From SCTG01 sp964384595 (lineage in GTDB: Bacteria > Nitrospirota > Nitrospiria > Nitrospirales > NS-4): DNA of 19,387 nucleotides. The DNA lies in assembly GCA_964384595.1 (NCBI GenBank), contig CAYLLY010000039.1, positions 1 through 19,387 of the forward strand, given 5' to 3'. Below are positions 1 to 8,534 of the stretch, one piece after another (position 1 is the first letter of the stretch; each line of letters opens with the position of its first letter). Made by a program: the position numbers and the translations under genes. Under the pieces are notes generated by a model. It did not search any database and had not been told where the DNA came from. It saw only the letters and a program-made list of their open reading frames with translations.

Positions 1-562
1 CGATCACCAGGGCCCGGCGGGTCCGCTCGGCCGACATCTGGCGGCTCATCGCGTCGAGGATGTCCTTCGGCGGCTTGATCTCCTGAATCTCCACGGTGGT
101 AATCTTCACGCCCCATCGGCTTGTGACCTGATCCATCTTCGATTGCAGGGTATGGTTGATCTGCTCGCGCTTGGCCAGCACGTCGTCCAAGGCGATATCC
201 CCAATCACCGCCCGGAGGGTTGTGACGGCGATGCCGCCGGCCGCGGCGCTGAAGTCCTGCACCTGGACGACGCTGGCGGTCGGGTCCACGACTTTCCGGT
301 AGATCAGGAGATCCACCGAGATGGAGGCGTTGTCCTTCGTGATGCAGGCCTGATGAGGGATCGGCGTGACCATCTCGCGGAGATCCACCCAGTAGGGCTT
401 GTCGATGACCGGAATCAGAAAGACGACCCCCGGCCCTTTCGGCTCGTCCAGCACATTGCCCAGTCGAAAGACCACGAGCCGTTCGTACGCGGGAACGACC
501 TTGAGCATCATGAAGATGAAAATCACCCCGACAACCACTGCGATGATCATTCCGATCTCCAT
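1..562 (-). CDS. Slipin/stomatin-like SPFH (band 7) membrane protein, C-terminus beyond window
   Basis: The visible 187 residues start at an ATG (562-560) preceded by an AAGGAGG Shine-Dalgarno that overlaps the metG stop codon. Residues 4-21 are a single N-terminal hydrophobic anchor. The PHB/SPFH domain follows: the ERLVVFRLG motif (27-35), GPGVVFLIP (43-51), the DNASISVD strand (77-84) and the start of the helical region after KPPKDILDAMSRQMSAER (164-180). This is the pattern of slipins, oligomeric proteins that organise membrane microdomains and often pair with NfeD. The partner is not visible because the gene leaves the window. It is the last seen gene of the tmk-holB-metG run, 10 nt after metG. 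Family assignment is firm; the cellular role is inferred only from the family. Confidence 0.87.
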   Translation of the reverse strand, partial: MEIGMIIAVVVGVIFIFMMLKVVPAYERLVVFRLGNVLDEPKGPGVVFLIPVIDKPYWVDLREMVTPIPHQACITKDNASISVDLLIYRKVVDPTASVVQVQDFSAAAGGIAVTTLRAVIGDIALDDVLAKREQINHTLQSKMDQVTSRWGVKITTVEIQEIKPPKDILDAMSRQMSAERTRRALVI

Positions 563-572
563 AAACGCCTCC

Positions 573-2528
573 TTATTTGATCTTCGAGCCCGGCGGGACG
601 TCTTCTATGGTGGTGAGGAGGGCCGACACGTCGTCGTCGCCGGCCGCCAGGACCATGCCCTGCGACTCGACGCCCATCAGTTTGGCAGGCTTCAAATTCG
701 CCACGATGACGACGCGCTTGCCGATCAGGTCCTCCGGCGCGTACTTCGTGGCGATGCCCGCCACGACCTGGCGCTGCTCGGTCCCGATATCCACGTGCAG
801 CTTGAGGAGCTTGGTGGACTTCGGCACGCGCTCCGCCGCCACGACCTTGCCGGTGCGCAGCGAGACTTTTCTGAAGTCGTCGATCGTGATCTGGTCCGTT
901 GACGAGGGGACGGACTGCTGGTCTTGGGTCACGGGCTTGTCTCCTTGCGTTTTGGCCGTCGTCTCGATGCGGGGAAACAGAGGCTGTCCCTTCGCGATCC
1001 TGGTGCCGGGCTTCAGGTAGCCCCAGTTCAGCTCGTCGGCATTCGGGTTGGACAGGTCCGCCGTAAGGCCGAGCTGCCTGACCATCTCCTGGGCGGTCTG
1101 CGGCATGAAGGGATAGAGCGCCAGGCTGAGGATGCGCAGCGTCTCCGCGCCGTGATACAGCACGGTATCGAGGCGCGCCTTGTCCTCGGTTTTCTTCGCC
1201 AGGGTCCAGGGCGCGCTCTTATCGATGTACTGATTGCCGAGCTGGACCAGCTCCCAGACGGCTTCGAGCGCCCGGTTGAATTCCAGGTTCGTGACGTGCC
1301 GTTCGGCCGATGCGAACAGGCCGTTGATCGTCTTGCGGAGCCGGATCTCCATCTCGGTGTCGGCGGCGCGCGTGTGGGCCGGCACCGTGCCCTGCGCGAA
1401 CCGCTCGATCAGGGTCAGGCTGCGGTTCAAAAGGTTGCCGAGGTCGTTGGCGAGCTCGCTGTTGATGCGGCCGATCATCGCGTCCCTGGAGAAGTCGCCG
1501 TCCTGGCCGAAGGGCACCTCGCGCAACAGGAAGTAGCGGAACGCGTCCACGCCGAACTCGTCCACGATGGCGTTCGGGTCCACCACGTTCCCGCGGCTCT
1601 TGGACATCTTTTCGCCCCCTACGGTCCACCAGCCGTGGGCGAAGATGGTCGTCGGCAGGGCGCGTCCCCAGGCCATCAGGATCGTGGACCAGTAGACGGC
1701 GTGCGTCGTCAGAATGTCCTTGCCGACCAGATGCAGGACGGTGCGGTCGGCGGCCGTTTCCGTTGAATGGGTCGTCCAGTATTGGTCGAACGAGGGCTTC
1801 GGCGTGAGATAGTCCAGCGCCGAGATGTAGTTCACGAGGGCGTCGAACCAGACGTAGGTGACATAGTCGGCGTCGAAGGGCAGCTCGATGCCCCACGACA
1901 GGCGGGATTTGGGCCGCGAGATGGACAGGTCTTCCAGAGACTTCCTGAGGAAGCCCAGCACTTCGTTGCATCTGGATTCCGGTTGGATGAAGTCGGGGTG
2001 ATCCTGAATGTAAGTGGTGAGCCGCTCCTGATAGTTGCTCATCCGGAAGAAGTAATTGCTCTCGCTGAGCCGTTCGACCGGCCGCTTGCAGTCGGGGCAG
2101 AGGCCGCCCACGACGTCCTTCTCCGTCCAGAAGCGCTCGTCGAAGGTGCAGTACCAGCCGGTGTAGTCGGCGCGATAGATCAAGTCCTTGTCGTACAGCG
2201 ACTGGAGCGTCTTCTGGACGTAGGCCTTGTGCCTGGCGTCGGTGGTGCGGATGAAGGCGTCGTTGGAGATGTTCAGCCGTTTCCAGAGATTCTGAAATTG
2301 CGGCGCAAGCCGATCGCAGTAGGCCGTTGGATCCACGCCGGCTTTCTGCGCGGCCTGCTGGACTTTCTGCCCGTGCTCATCGAGGCCGGTGAGGAAGAAG
2401 ACGTCGTGGCCCCACTGTCGGTGGTAGCGCGCCAGCACGTCGGCCGCGATGGTCGTGTAGGCATGGCCGATGTGGGGAACGTCGTTGACGTAATAGATGG
2501 GCGTCGTGATGTAGAACGTCTTGAGCAC
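573..2528 (-). CDS. metG: Methionyl-tRNA synthetase with C-terminal tRNA-binding domain
   Basis: Charges tRNA-Met with methionine in the cytosol. The 651-residue protein has the class I HIGH motif at 19-22 and KMSKS at 307-311. The connective-peptide zinc site is at C127, C144 and C147, but the position expected to be the second cysteine is D130. An anticodon-binding helical domain follows. A linker leads to an EMAP/Trbp111-type OB fold near residues 550-630 with the typical NLKPAKLMGVESQGMVLAA stretch. Overall it looks like the Thermus-type enzyme (one knuckle, appended tRNA-binding dimerisation domain). The start is GTG with GGAGG only 4 nt upstream. It lies 15 nt downstream of holB and 10 nt before the slipin gene, consistent with one operon. 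Confidence 0.97.
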   Translation of the reverse strand: MLKTFYITTPIYYVNDVPHIGHAYTTIAADVLARYHRQWGHDVFFLTGLDEHGQKVQQAAQKAGVDPTAYCDRLAPQFQNLWKRLNISNDAFIRTTDARHKAYVQKTLQSLYDKDLIYRADYTGWYCTFDERFWTEKDVVGGLCPDCKRPVERLSESNYFFRMSNYQERLTTYIQDHPDFIQPESRCNEVLGFLRKSLEDLSISRPKSRLSWGIELPFDADYVTYVWFDALVNYISALDYLTPKPSFDQYWTTHSTETAADRTVLHLVGKDILTTHAVYWSTILMAWGRALPTTIFAHGWWTVGGEKMSKSRGNVVDPNAIVDEFGVDAFRYFLLREVPFGQDGDFSRDAMIGRINSELANDLGNLLNRSLTLIERFAQGTVPAHTRAADTEMEIRLRKTINGLFASAERHVTNLEFNRALEAVWELVQLGNQYIDKSAPWTLAKKTEDKARLDTVLYHGAETLRILSLALYPFMPQTAQEMVRQLGLTADLSNPNADELNWGYLKPGTRIAKGQPLFPRIETTAKTQGDKPVTQDQQSVPSSTDQITIDDFRKVSLRTGKVVAAERVPKSTKLLKLHVDIGTEQRQVVAGIATKYAPEDLIGKRVVIVANLKPAKLMGVESQGMVLAAGDDDVSALLTTIEDVPPGSKIK

Positions 2529-2543
2529 GGAGCCTCCGAAACG

Positions 2544-3548
2544 TCAGGCGGCCCTGGTCTGAAGCGCGGCCTGCAGGCGGAGGAGCAGCCCCTCCAGCAT
2601 CATCTGCTTGTTGAGGTTGCGCTCCAGGCCGCGATGCATGGACTTGACGTAGGCGGCGAGGTCCAGGATCGTCTCGATCGTGAGCTTGGCCGCGAGCGCG
2701 TCCAGCTGGGCCAGGCAGTCCGAGTTCACCAGGCGTGAGCGGTCACCGCCGACCTTCACGATGACCAGGTCCCGGAACCAGGCGGCCAGCCAGCCTAGCG
2801 CCGCTTCCGCCTGGTCGGATTTGCCGACCGACTCGCAGACCGACAGGAGCCCCCCGGCGCTCTCCATCGAGTCCGGGCTCACGAGTCTGAGGTACTCGGC
2901 GCGCTCCGCGCGCAGCGCCTCAGGCTCGGCATCGAGCGCCAGGCCGAGCCGGCCGCCCGAGATGACGGCGAGGAACCGCGCGTCCTTCTCCGAGAGGCCG
3001 CGGCGCCGGCGCACGGCCTCTTCCACCACGTCGAGGGCCAGGGGCGCGAACCGGATCTCCTGGCAGCGCGACCGGATAGTGGGCAGCAAGGCTTCGGGCC
3101 GCGAAGACACGAGCACGATCAGGCTGTCCGGCGGCGGCTCCTCGACCGTCTTGAGGAGGGCGTTGGCCGCTTCGCGTCTCAGCAGATCGGCATTGTCCAG
3201 GATCACGATCTTCTGCCGGCCGATGAGCGGGCGGTAGATGAACCGGGACTCGATCTCGCGTGTGTGGTCGGTCTCGCCTTTTTCGCCCGTCGCCGCCAGG
3301 ATCGTCACGTCGGGGTGGCTGCCGGCCTCGATCTGACGGCAGGACCGGCAGACGCCGCAGGCGTCGGGAGGGTTCGGAGCCGGCGAGGCCTCGCAGTTCA
3401 CGGCCTGCGCCAGCACACGGGCCGTCAGGAGCTTGCCGATCCCCTCCTCGCCGTGAAACAGCAGCGCGTGGGCCAGCCGCTCGCTCCGAAGCGCCGATTG
3501 CAGGAACCGCTTCGGCCGCGCGTGGCCGATGATTACGTCAAACGGCAT
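2544..3548 (-). CDS. holB: DNA polymerase III delta-prime subunit (clamp loader)
   Basis: Delta-prime is the stator subunit of the clamp loader that opens the beta clamp at primer ends. The 334-residue protein has an AAA+ module with a P-loop-like GEEGIGKL at 33-40; the final Thr/Ser is replaced by Leu, common in this non-hydrolysing subunit. A four-cysteine zinc insertion lies at C52, C64, C67 and C70. A Walker B-like ILDNADLL is at 116-123 and the SRC motif at 160-162. The C-terminal third is helical, as expected for the collar domain. The start ATG overlaps the 3' end of tmk by 11 nt, so translation is probably coupled. The tmk-holB pairing is common in bacteria. Confidence 0.93.
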   Translation of the reverse strand: MPFDVIIGHARPKRFLQSALRSERLAHALLFHGEEGIGKLLTARVLAQAVNCEASPAPNPPDACGVCRSCRQIEAGSHPDVTILAATGEKGETDHTREIESRFIYRPLIGRQKIVILDNADLLRREAANALLKTVEEPPPDSLIVLVSSRPEALLPTIRSRCQEIRFAPLALDVVEEAVRRRRGLSEKDARFLAVISGGRLGLALDAEPEALRAERAEYLRLVSPDSMESAGGLLSVCESVGKSDQAEAALGWLAAWFRDLVIVKVGGDRSRLVNSDCLAQLDALAAKLTIETILDLAAYVKSMHRGLERNLNKQMMLEGLLLRLQAALQTRAA

Positions 3549-4218
3549 GGCGCTCGACCCGGGTCAGGCCGCTTTTCCGGGCCCGCAGGCGGGTCTGGAC
3601 GATGCGGTTGATCGCGCGCGCCACGTCGCCCTCGGTGGCGGTCCCGTCCACCATGTGCATGCGGCGGGGATTCTGTCTGGTGATGCGGAGGTAGCCGCGC
3701 CGCACGGCTTCGTGAAAGGATGTGTGCTCGCGGTCGAGCCTGTCCAAACCGCCCGCGCGTCGCTTGCGGGCGAGGCCGACCGCGACGGAGACGTCCAGGA
3801 GGATGGCGAGGTCCGGCGATAATCCCGAGGTGGCGAAGCGGTTCAGACCGGCTACCGCGACGGGGCCGAGCCCGCGCCCGTAGCCCTGATAGGCCATGGT
3901 CGCGTCGGCGAAACGGTCGCAGAGCACCACGGCGCCTTTTTCCAGCGCCGGCCGCACCCGGTCCGCCAGGTGCTGGGCGCGGCTGGCCAGGTACAGCAGC
4001 AGCTCGCAGCGCGCGTCCATGCCGCGGTTTTTCGGGTGCAGCAGGAGGGTCCGGATCTGTTCGCTGATCGGGGCGCCGCCTGGTTCGCGCGTCTCGACGA
4101 CGAGGTATCCGAGCGCCCGGAGACGGCGGGCGAGCCCTCGGAGTTGCGTGGTCTTCCCGCAGCCTTCGATCCCCTCGAAGCTCAGAAAAAACCCTCGCTT
4201 GAGACCACCACGCGGCAC
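3538..4218 (-). CDS. tmk: Thymidylate kinase
   Basis: Phosphorylates dTMP to dTDP for DNA synthesis. With a GTG start at 4218 the protein is 226 residues, close to the family norm. Walker A is GIEGCGKT (16-23), followed by the TREPGG motif, the CDRFADATMAYQGYGRG substrate-binding segment and an Arg-rich LID (RKRRAGGLDRLDRE). The frame stays open upstream to a TTG at 4290. The GTG is preferred because GAGGTGATCC, fully complementary to the 16S tail, ends 5 nt before it, leaving 8 nt after GAGGTG. The TTG would instead fall inside the putative -35 box. It is the first gene of the minus-strand operon and overlaps holB by 11 nt. Confidence 0.93.
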   Translation of the reverse strand: MPRGGLKRGFFLSFEGIEGCGKTTQLRGLARRLRALGYLVVETREPGGAPISEQIRTLLLHPKNRGMDARCELLLYLASRAQHLADRVRPALEKGAVVLCDRFADATMAYQGYGRGLGPVAVAGLNRFATSGLSPDLAILLDVSVAVGLARKRRAGGLDRLDREHTSFHEAVRRGYLRITRQNPRRMHMVDGTATEGDVARAINRIVQTRLRARKSGLTRVERHAV

Positions 4219-4260
4219 GGCCGGATCACCTCGCTCCGAGAGTGAAAAATCGACGGGCCG

Positions 4261-4290
4261 ATCATAGTCCAACTTATTGAGAAATAGCAA
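4261..4290 (-). promoter_or_regulatory. Putative sigma70-type promoter for the tmk operon
   Basis: On the minus strand, TTGCTA (4290-4285) and TATGAT (4266-4261) are separated by 18 nt. Transcription would start near 4254, giving a leader of about 36 nt before the tmk GTG and its strong Shine-Dalgarno. This is a consensus match by eye only. Confidence 0.4.
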
Positions 4291-4298
4291 TCTTCCGC

Positions 4299-4327
4299 TT
4301 GCGCGGTCGAGTGAAACTTTGTATGAT
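4299..4327 (+). promoter_or_regulatory. Putative sigma70-type promoter for the DUF502-glmU-glmS run
   Basis: TTGCGC (4299-4304) and TATGAT (4322-4327) are 17 nt apart, and the DUF502 start codon is 29 nt further on. With the minus-strand promoter this gives two divergent promoters in about 70 nt, in the one divergent junction of the window. Confidence 0.45.
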
Positions 4328-4356
4328 GACAGGCTTGGGAGAAGGCTCGTACAGGC

Positions 4357-4998
4357 ATGCTGAAAGTCTCGCTGAAACGCTACTTTATCACCGGACTCCT
4401 GGTCGTGGTTCCGATCTGGGGGACGGTGCTGGTCTTGAAGACCCTGTTCGTCACCCTCGACGGCATTCTCGGTGATATTCCGGAGAAGTATCTGACGCAG
4501 CGCTACGTGCCGGGCGTCGGCATCCTGGTGCTGTTCCTCCTGATCATCCTGGCGGGCCTGCTGGCGACGAACATCATGGGCCGGCGGGTCGTGGCAATGT
4601 GGGAGGATTGGCTGCAGCGGGTGCCGCTGGTGCGCGGGATTTACACGACCATCAAGTCGATGATGGACGTGCTGTCCTTCCAGGAAAAGACCGGGGGGAG
4701 CCGGAAATACAGCCGTGTCGTGATGATCGAGTTTCCCCGCAAGGGCCAGTACGCTCTCGCGCTGGTAACCGGCGTCACGCCGGGGGAAGTGCAGGACATC
4801 AGCCCGGACCGGGTGATCAACGTGTACGTGCCGACCTCGCCGAATCCTACCTCCGGCTACCTGCTGTTCGTCCCGGAGAGCGAGTTGATTCCGGTCAGCA
4901 TGAGCGTGGACGAGGCGATGAAGATGATGTTCTCCGGCGGGATGTACACGCCGCCGGTGCCGGAGGCGGTCGGCGCGGGCGCCGTCCGGAAGGGATGA
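4357..4998 (+). CDS. DUF502 family inner-membrane protein
   Basis: The 213-residue protein has two clear transmembrane helices (about 10-32 and 53-73). A soluble domain begins with the family motif RVPLVRGIYTTIKSMMDVLSF (about 88-108) and continues with beta-rich blocks such as the PTSPNPTSGYLLFVP stretch. These match DUF502, a widespread bacterial membrane family without an established function. The start is ATG 4357, 29 nt after a promoter-like -10 box. Its stop overlaps the glmU start (ATGA at 4995-4998), so it may be translationally coupled to amino-sugar synthesis genes. That proximity is suggestive only, and I assign no reaction. Confidence 0.9.
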   Translation: MLKVSLKRYFITGLLVVVPIWGTVLVLKTLFVTLDGILGDIPEKYLTQRYVPGVGILVLFLLIILAGLLATNIMGRRVVAMWEDWLQRVPLVRGIYTTIKSMMDVLSFQEKTGGSRKYSRVVMIEFPRKGQYALALVTGVTPGEVQDISPDRVINVYVPTSPNPTSGYLLFVPESELIPVSMSVDEAMKMMFSGGMYTPPVPEAVGAGAVRKG

Positions 4999-6407
4999 GG
5001 CGGCTTGCGGCCATCGTGCTGGCGGCGGGGCAGGGCATCCGCATGCGGTCCAAGCTTGCCAAGGTGCTGCACCCCGTGTGCGGGCGTCCCATGGCGCTCT
5101 ACGCCGTCGATCTGGCCGAGACGCTCGCCAAAGGCCGCGTCGCGGTGGTGGTCGGGCACCAGGCGGAGAAGGCGAAGGACCTGCTGGCCGACCGGAAGAT
5201 CGACCTGGTGGTGCAGGCGCGCCGGCTCGGGACCGGCCATGCCGTCGCGCAGGCGCAATCCGTGTTCCAGGGCCGGGGCGGGAACGCGTGGAGCGGCCTG
5301 CGGTTCGTGATTCTCAGCGGAGACACCCCCCTGCTGACCATGACGACGGTGCAGGCGCTGCTCGCGACGCACGAACGCGAGCGCGCAACGGTGAGCATGT
5401 TGACGGCGCACCTCGACCGGCCCGCCGGCTACGGGCGGATCGTACGGGGCCGGGACGGGTCGGTGTGGAAGATCATCGAGGACAGAGATGCCTCGCCGTC
5501 GGAGCGACGGCTGACCGAAGTCAACGCGGGTACCTACGTGGTCGAAGGTGAGTTTCTCTTCCCGGCGCTGGCCGCGCTCAAGCCCGCGAACGCGCAGAAG
5601 GAGTACTACCTGACCGATATCGTGGAGGCGGCGATCCGGCAGGGGAAGAAGGTGGCGGCCTGCATCGCCTCCAATCCCATCGAGGCGCTGGGCATCAATA
5701 CACGGGCCGAGCTGGCCGAGGCGGAACGGGTGCTCCGCGACCGCGTGCGGCAGCGCCTGATGGACGTGGGCGTGACGTTCCTGGCTCCGGAGACGAGCTT
5801 CGTGGATGCGGGCGTGAAGATTGGGCGCGACTCCGTCATTCATCCGCATACCACGCTGGAGGGCCGGACGGCCGTCGGCGAAGACTGCGTGGTCCGTTCC
5901 CACAGCCGGCTCGTGGAGAGCGTGCTCGGCGACGGCGTCACGGTCTTGGACGGCTGCGTGATCGAAGACAGCCGGCTGGAGGACGGGTGCAGCGTCGGCC
6001 CGTTCGCGCACCTGCGGCCCGGCACGATCGTCAGACGCAACGCCAGGGTGGGCAATTTCGTGGAACTGAAGAAGGCGGACCTCGGCGAGGGGTCCAAGGC
6101 CAATCATCTCAGCTACCTGGGCGACGCGCGGATCGGCAAGCGGGTGAACGTCGGGGCCGGCACCATCACGTGCAACTATGACGGGATCAACAAGCACCAG
6201 ACGGTGATCGACGACGATGTGTTCATCGGGAGCGACGTGTCGCTGGTCGCGCCGGTGAAGGTGGGCAAGGGCGCCATGATCGGGGCGGGGTCGGTCGTCA
6301 CGCAGGACGTGGCCGCGGACGCCCTCGCGCTCGGTCGCGCCCGGCAGGTGGTCAAGCCGGGCTGGGTCAAGGGCTGGCGGGAGAAGATGAAAAAAGGGAA
6401 GCGCTGA
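4995..6407 (+). CDS. glmU: Bifunctional UDP-GlcNAc pyrophosphorylase / GlcN-1-P acetyltransferase
   Basis: Acetylates glucosamine-1-phosphate and then uridylylates it, giving UDP-GlcNAc for peptidoglycan and LPS. The 470 residues begin MRRLAAIVLAAGQGIRMRSK, containing the nucleotidyltransferase signature that ends in KVLH at 23-26. GTGHAV and the EVNAGTY strand follow. The C-terminal half is a left-handed beta-helix with hexapeptide repeats, including the NHLSYLGDA and GAGTITCNYDG active-site segments. The frame is open far upstream, but ATG 4995 is chosen because the conserved N-terminus starts there and it overlaps the DUF502 stop. glmS begins 7 nt later, placing consecutive pathway steps together. 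Confidence 0.97.
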   Translation: MRRLAAIVLAAGQGIRMRSKLAKVLHPVCGRPMALYAVDLAETLAKGRVAVVVGHQAEKAKDLLADRKIDLVVQARRLGTGHAVAQAQSVFQGRGGNAWSGLRFVILSGDTPLLTMTTVQALLATHERERATVSMLTAHLDRPAGYGRIVRGRDGSVWKIIEDRDASPSERRLTEVNAGTYVVEGEFLFPALAALKPANAQKEYYLTDIVEAAIRQGKKVAACIASNPIEALGINTRAELAEAERVLRDRVRQRLMDVGVTFLAPETSFVDAGVKIGRDSVIHPHTTLEGRTAVGEDCVVRSHSRLVESVLGDGVTVLDGCVIEDSRLEDGCSVGPFAHLRPGTIVRRNARVGNFVELKKADLGEGSKANHLSYLGDARIGKRVNVGAGTITCNYDGINKHQTVIDDDVFIGSDVSLVAPVKVGKGAMIGAGSVVTQDVAADALALGRARQVVKPGWVKGWREKMKKGKR

Positions 6408-6414
6408 GGCGGCC

Positions 6415-8241
6415 ATGTGCGGCATTGTCGGATACGTCGGAAATCAGGAGGCCGTTCCCCTGCTGCTGGAGGGGCTGAAGAAGCTTGAATACCGGGGCTA
6501 CGATTCGGCCGGCATCGCCGTACTGCAAAACGGCAAGATCGAGGTCCGCCGCAGCGTCGGCAAGCTGGCGAATCTGGAGAAAGCCTTGAACGGTACCGGT
6601 CTGAACGGGACCGTCGGGATCGGCCACACCCGCTGGGCGACGCACGGCAAACCGTCCGAGCAGAACGCCCACCCGCACCGTTCCGGTTCCTGTGTGCTGG
6701 TCCACAACGGCATCATAGAAAATTATCGGTCGCTCAAGCGGCAACTGCAGAAAGACGGTTTCCAGTTCGAATCGGAAACGGACACGGAAGTCGTCGCGCA
6801 CCTGATTGAGAAGCGCATCAAATCAGGCATGGAACTCACAGAGGCGGTGCGAGATGCCGTGCGGAAGATTCGTGGAAGCTACGCGATCGTGGTGATGCGC
6901 GAGCAGGAGCCGGACCTGCTGGTGGCGGCGCGTTCCGGCTGTCCGTTGGTGGTCGGGCAGGCTGGCAAGGCGACGTTCGTTGCTTCGGATGTCATGGCGA
7001 TGCTGGCGCATACACGGGATGTGATGTACCTGGAAGAGAGAGACGTTGCTGCCATAACGTCAACCAACGTCACGGTTTGGAATGGGAAGGTTGAGGTTGA
7101 GCGTCATTGGACCACAGTAACTTGGGACGCGGCCGCGGCCGAAAAGGGCGGATATCTGCACTTTATGCTCAAGGAGATCCACGAGCAGCCCCAGACGATC
7201 CTCGACACGATGCGGGGCCAGTACACGTTCGAAGAAGGCGAGGCGGACCTGCCGGACATCGGGTTGACGCCGGAGCAGTTTGCGGCAGTCGGGCGTATCT
7301 GGATCGTGGCCTGCGGCACGTCCTGGCATGCGGCGCTCGTCGGGAAATATTTGCTGGAAGAGATGATCCGGACGCCGGTGCAAGTGGATATCGGCTCGGA
7401 GTTCCGCTATCGCGATCCCCTCGTCAAGAAGGATGATCTGTTCATCACGATCTCGCAATCAGGCGAAACGGCCGACACGCTCGCGGCGGCGCGCGAAGCC
7501 AGGAGTAAGGGGGCGAGGGTGGTCTCGATCGTCAACGTGGTGGGGAGCACGCTCGCGCGCGAGTCGGACGGCGTGCTCTACACGCACGCGGGGCCGGAGA
7601 TTAGCGTAGCCTCGACCAAGGCGTTCACGGCGCAGCTCACGGCCTTGTATCTGCTGGCCCTGCACCTCGCACGTGTGCGGGGAGTGCTCAACGAGAACGA
7701 CGGGATGGTCTGGCTAGATAGCATTAGGAGACTGCCGCATCGGGTCGAGGACATTCTGAATCAGGAGGCGGAGATCGTCGCCATTGCCAAGCGCTATCAC
7801 AAGAAACGGAACTTCCTGTACCTGGGGCGCGGCATCAATTACCCGATCGCGCTGGAGGGCGCGTTGAAGCTCAAGGAGATTTCCTACATCCACGCCGAGG
7901 GCTACGCGGCCGGCGAGATGAAGCACGGCCCGATCGCGCTGATCGACAAGGACATGCCGGTGGTGGTGCTGGCGCCGCGCGATCGCCTGTACAAGAAGAC
8001 CGTGAGCAACCTGATGGAAGTGAAGGCCCGCAATGCCCCGGTGATCGCCTTCGTGAGTGAGGGGGAGCGGGACCTCGGCCAGATCGCAGATGCGGTGTTT
8101 ACTATCCCCAAGGTACCGGAGTTGTTGAGTCCGATTCCCTTTGCGGTCGCGCTGCAATTGCTGGCCTACCACATCGCGGTCTTGCGGGGGACCGACGTGG
8201 ACCAGCCGCGGAACCTGGCCAAGAGCGTGACGGTGGAATAA
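6415..8241 (+). CDS. glmS: Glutamine-fructose-6-phosphate aminotransferase (isomerizing)
   Basis: Makes glucosamine-6-phosphate from fructose-6-phosphate and glutamine, the entry step to UDP-GlcNAc. The 608-residue length is typical. The class II glutaminase nucleophile is C2 in the MCGIVGYVG start, with the GHTRWATHG and HNGIIENY motifs of that domain. Two SIS sugar-isomerase domains follow (ACGTSWHAALVGK and TISQSGETADT; then LGRGINYPIALEGALKLKEI and EGYAAGEMKHGPIALI). The canonical C-terminus LAKSVTVE is intact. Only 7 nt separate it from glmU, leaving no room for a glmS ribozyme. The stop shares one base with the gatC start (TAATG). A stretch around 6950-7130 looks lower in GC than the rest, but the reading frame is unbroken. 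Confidence 0.97.
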   Translation: MCGIVGYVGNQEAVPLLLEGLKKLEYRGYDSAGIAVLQNGKIEVRRSVGKLANLEKALNGTGLNGTVGIGHTRWATHGKPSEQNAHPHRSGSCVLVHNGIIENYRSLKRQLQKDGFQFESETDTEVVAHLIEKRIKSGMELTEAVRDAVRKIRGSYAIVVMREQEPDLLVAARSGCPLVVGQAGKATFVASDVMAMLAHTRDVMYLEERDVAAITSTNVTVWNGKVEVERHWTTVTWDAAAAEKGGYLHFMLKEIHEQPQTILDTMRGQYTFEEGEADLPDIGLTPEQFAAVGRIWIVACGTSWHAALVGKYLLEEMIRTPVQVDIGSEFRYRDPLVKKDDLFITISQSGETADTLAAAREARSKGARVVSIVNVVGSTLARESDGVLYTHAGPEISVASTKAFTAQLTALYLLALHLARVRGVLNENDGMVWLDSIRRLPHRVEDILNQEAEIVAIAKRYHKKRNFLYLGRGINYPIALEGALKLKEISYIHAEGYAAGEMKHGPIALIDKDMPVVVLAPRDRLYKKTVSNLMEVKARNAPVIAFVSEGERDLGQIADAVFTIPKVPELLSPIPFAVALQLLAYHIAVLRGTDVDQPRNLAKSVTVE

Positions 8242-8534
8242 TGGAAATCAGCAAGGAGCAGGTCGAGCATGTCGCCAGGCTGGCGCGGTTGGAGGTCAGC
8301 GAAGAGGAGAAGACGACTTTCGCCCGGCAGCTCAGCGGAATCCTGACGCACATGGATCAGCTCAAAGAAGTGGAGACCGCCGGCGTCGAGCCGACCGCGA
8401 CCGTGCTCCCGACCGACAACGTGTTTCGCGAGGATGAGGTGAGGCCCTCGCTGACGCAGGAGCGGGCGCTGGCCAACGCGCCGGACCAGGCGGACGGATT
8501 TTTCAGAGTACCGAAGATACTAGAGGACCGTTAA
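8241..8534 (+). CDS. gatC: Asp-tRNA(Asn)/Glu-tRNA(Gln) amidotransferase subunit C
   Basis: GatC stabilises the GatA-GatB complex that amidates mis-charged Glu-tRNA(Gln) or Asp-tRNA(Asn). At 97 residues it has family length and the usual N-terminus (VEHVARLARLEVSEEE), a central MDQLKEVETAGVEPTA segment and a C-terminal ANAPDQADGFFRVPKIL tail. It starts at ATG 8241, overlapping the glmS stop by one base. Its TAA stop (8532-8534) lies inside the first unit of a heptad-periodic repeat. It is separated from gatA by that repeat and by panD, which is not the usual gatCAB order. Confidence 0.95.
   Translation: MEISKEQVEHVARLARLEVSEEEKTTFARQLSGILTHMDQLKEVETAGVEPTATVLPTDNVFREDEVRPSLTQERALANAPDQADGFFRVPKILEDR

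Noticed and set aside
6408..6414. Possible glmS ribozyme upstream of glmS
   Set aside because: Only 7 nt separate glmU and glmS, far too little for the ribozyme.
4857..6425. Long open frame on the minus strand opposite glmU
   Set aside because: High-GC shadow of glmU; low-complexity Arg/His-rich translation with no domain pattern, and the plus strand codes for a complete GlmU.
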